Source: CAYNYI01 sp964401455 (GTDB taxonomy: Bacteria; Fibrobacterota; OXYB2-FULL-49-7; CAYNYI01). From it: DNA of 16,266 nucleotides. Made by a program: the position numbers and the translations under genes. Of the stretch, positions 14,393-16,266 are shown in pieces. The DNA lies in NCBI GenBank assembly GCA_964401455.1, contig CAYNYI010000070.1, forward strand, positions 1 to 16,266, given 5' to 3'. Under the pieces are notes generated by a model that had not been told where the DNA came from, made no database searches, and was given only the letters and a program-made list of their open reading frames with translations. Positions within the stretch are counted from its first letter, which is position 1; each line of letters opens with the position of its first letter.

Positions 14393-15454
14393 TTGAAAAC
14401 AATAATTTCAGCTGTTTTTTGCGCCGCGCTGATTTTTTCAGGCTGTTCCGCGCCCGAGGCGGACAAGCCGGATCCGGAAAAAGAAGAAGCACGAAAAGAA
14501 ATCCCGATAGAAGCTTTCATTGCGGAAGAAAGAGAAATCTATGATGAAGTGCGCACAAGCGGCACAGTTGAAGGAATAGAAGAGGCTTCTATTTCATCAG
14601 AGGCGTCAGGCAGAGTAGTGAAACTCAATGTAAAACTCGGCGATTTTATCAAAAAAGGAAATTCTATAATGGAGTTGGCCGGAGGAGCGGCAAAAGCCGC
14701 CTACGAACAGGCGCGGATCCAGTACGAGATAGCACAAAGAGCTTTTAAAAGCACCGAAGAGCTTTATAAGGACGGGAATGCCTCCGAGATAGAATATAAA
14801 AACGCGAAATCGCAGCTTAAACTTTCCGAAGCGTCTCTTGAGAGGGCGATGATTTCATATAAGGGTTCTGTTGTCGCGGCTCCGGTCTCCGGTTATATAG
14901 TATCCACATACGTCCGTGTCGGGGAACTTTTAAGTCCCGGTCAGCCTGTGGCCAAAATTTCCAATATCTCGTCTCTGAAAGTCAGATGCTACCTGGGTGA
15001 AGAGGCCGTTTCGTCCCTTTCAAGAAAAGACGCCGTTAAAATAACTATCCCTGTTTTCAAAGATACCGAGCTACGCGGCCGAATCGCCGCGGTAGGAGCC
15101 GGAATAGACGAACAAAACGGAGGTTATCCTGTAGATATACACTTCAATAACATAATGAACAATGCCGTAAAATCGGGAATGACCGCCAGAGTAGCGCTTA
15201 AAATGAACCGAAAGAAAAGTTCTGTAACGGCCCCTTCACAGTGCTTTCTTGAGTCCGGAAACACCTTTTTTCTTTATTCCGTCATGGATGACAATGTACA
15301 GAAAAAAGAGGTCGAACGGGGAAGACTGATCGACGGCAATTATGAAATTCTTGGAGGAATAAACGCCGGTGACACACTCGCGGGTACAAAACTTGAGGAG
15401 CTTTATGACGGCGCTCCTGTTAAGGTACACATTGACAAACAGGCTAAACTGTAA
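14393..15454 (+). CDS. RND efflux periplasmic adaptor, lipoprotein (TTG start)
   Basis: A 353-residue membrane fusion protein (AcrA/HlyD type) that bridges the RND pump and the TolC-like channel. The start is TTG, with TGGAGG (14381-14386) 6 nt upstream; it lies 1 nt after the tolC-like stop. The signal peptide ends in lipobox FSGC (C18), so the protein is anchored by lipid. The barrel-sandwich (lipoyl) halves are ASISSEASGRVVKLNVKLGDFIKKG near 64-88 and VVAAPVSGYIVSTYVRVGELLSPGQ near 162-186. A helical hairpin lies between them (AAYEQARIQYEIAQRAF ... ASLERAMISY). The beta-barrel and membrane-proximal domains follow (GMTARVALKM, APSQCFLESGN, GRLIDGNYEILGGINAGDTL). Substrate is unknown. Confidence 0.94.
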   Translation: MKTIISAVFCAALIFSGCSAPEADKPDPEKEEARKEIPIEAFIAEEREIYDEVRTSGTVEGIEEASISSEASGRVVKLNVKLGDFIKKGNSIMELAGGAAKAAYEQARIQYEIAQRAFKSTEELYKDGNASEIEYKNAKSQLKLSEASLERAMISYKGSVVAAPVSGYIVSTYVRVGELLSPGQPVAKISNISSLKVRCYLGEEAVSSLSRKDAVKITIPVFKDTELRGRIAAVGAGIDEQNGGYPVDIHFNNIMNNAVKSGMTARVALKMNRKKSSVTAPSQCFLESGNTFFLYSVMDDNVQKKEVERGRLIDGNYEILGGINAGDTLAGTKLEELYDGAPVKVHIDKQAKL

Positions 15455-15469
15455 AAGAAAGGGCGGGAA

Positions 15470-16266
15470 ATGAACCTCGCAAAATTCTCTGTAAGAAACA
15501 ACGTCCTCGTTAACATTTTAATGGCCGCGATTCTCATTCTGGGAGGTTATTATTATTCAATAATGCCCAGAGAACTCATCACGGACATAAGCTTTAACTG
15601 GATGTTCGCAGTAACCGTTTATCCGGGCGCCGGCCCCGAGGAGATAGAAAAATCCGTTGCAAAACCCCTGGAGGAAGCAATATCCAAGGTAGACGATATA
15701 GAGGAGATTGTTTCTCAGAGCAAAGACGGTTACTGCTTCATGGAAATAAAATTCGAAGAGAATCTGTCACGAGACGATTTTCTGAGGCGGCAGCAGGAGC
15801 TGAGAACAGAAGTGGCGAATGCCGATCTGCCGGATGATTGTGAAGATCCGGATATAGAAGAATTCAGTACATCGGACTTTATTCCTATACTGTCGGTTAT
15901 TCTCAGCGGAGATGTCTCCGAAGAAATACTTAATGAGTCAGCCGAATACCTGCACGACGAGATAATCGATATTAACGGAGTTTCCAAAGTTGAAATAGTC
16001 GGAGCCCGTGAAAAAGAAGTAACCGTGGAAGTTGACCGGCTTAAGACGGAAGCAATGGGAATAACACTGGCTGATATCGTAAATGCCGTAAGGGGCAGAC
16101 AGCTGGATATCCCCGGAGGAATTCTCAAACAGAAAAGCGGCAACTACGCTGTAAGAACCGTCGGAGAAGCTTCCCGGATAGAAGATATCAGGAATATGGT
16201 AATAAAATCTTTTGGCGGCGGAAGAAAAGTAAAGCTGCACGAGGTCGCGAAAATAAGCGATGGATA
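15470..16266 (+). CDS. RND-family efflux pump, inner-membrane subunit (C-terminus cut by the window edge)
   Basis: The first 265 codons of an AcrB/HAE1-type proton-driven exporter are present; the frame stays open to the right edge, and such proteins are usually about 1,000 residues long. The start is ATG 15470, behind AAGGGCGGG, 15 nt after the adaptor stop. The N-terminus MNLAKFSVRNNVLVNILMAAILILGG carries the first membrane helix. The porter domain follows: VYPGAGPEEIEKSVAKPLEEAI, EIVSQSKDGYCFMEIKF, and INGVSKVEIVGAREKEVTVEVD, which are typical RND signatures. GITLADIVNAVRGRQLDIPGG belongs to the docking and porter part. The catalytic proton-relay residues in TM4 lie beyond the window. It is the pump of the tripartite system encoded with the adaptor and TolC-like channel upstream, under padR. 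Confidence 0.95.
   Translation, partial: MNLAKFSVRNNVLVNILMAAILILGGYYYSIMPRELITDISFNWMFAVTVYPGAGPEEIEKSVAKPLEEAISKVDDIEEIVSQSKDGYCFMEIKFEENLSRDDFLRRQQELRTEVANADLPDDCEDPDIEEFSTSDFIPILSVILSGDVSEEILNESAEYLHDEIIDINGVSKVEIVGAREKEVTVEVDRLKTEAMGITLADIVNAVRGRQLDIPGGILKQKSGNYAVRTVGEASRIEDIRNMVIKSFGGGRKVKLHEVAKISDG

Overview
The window looks like chromosomal DNA of a diderm (outer-membrane) bacterium of moderate, slightly AT-leaning composition. The evidence is a TolC-type outer-membrane efflux protein, an RND pump with a lipoprotein adaptor, and secreted or lipobox-bearing LPP20-type proteins. The native genes use ATA freely for isoleucine, and several start at TTG or GTG behind good Shine-Dalgarno sequences. 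Nothing here fixes the phylum; an uncultured or less-studied Gram-negative lineage is possible. I see no rRNA, tRNA, CRISPR array, transposase or phage gene.

Layout. (1) Positions 1-4420, plus strand: a tight run of a membrane glycosyltransferase 2 (cut at the left edge), the lipid II flippase MurJ and the excision nuclease subunit UvrC. The gap between the first two is 5 nt and the overlap between the last two is 8 nt. (2) 4444-9324, minus strand: an aldo/keto reductase that looks compositionally foreign, an 823-residue four-part protein (CoA-disulfide-reductase-like flavoprotein + rhodanese + TusA + DsrE2), and NADP-type isocitrate dehydrogenase. A very clear hairpin terminator and a clear sigma-70-like promoter separate icd from the flavoprotein, so they are independent units. 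(3) 9391-12179, minus strand: two adjacent LPP20-type envelope proteins, with two possible promoters upstream and a strong terminator downstream, then a small single-domain PilZ protein. (4) 12180-12507: the only gene-free stretch over 300 nt. It carries repeated GGTATAT-type motifs, a perfect dyad and the padR promoter. (5) 12508-16266, plus strand: an efflux operon padR - tolC-like - lipoprotein adaptor - RND pump, the last cut by the right edge.

How the genes work together. The right-hand operon is a complete tripartite exporter with its own PadR repressor, and the GGTATAT motifs straddling the padR promoter are the natural candidates for its operator. The four-part flavoprotein places three cysteine sulfur carriers behind a reductase in one chain, which suggests handling of persulfide or polysulfide sulfur. 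The left-hand run combines envelope-lipid work (MurJ, GT2) with DNA repair (UvrC) through close packing, with no obvious shared function. I did not find a clearly new system. The points most worth checking are the four-domain sulfur protein, the operator cluster, the paired LPP20 proteins, and the apparently acquired aldo/keto reductase with a truncated-looking reading frame just upstream of it.
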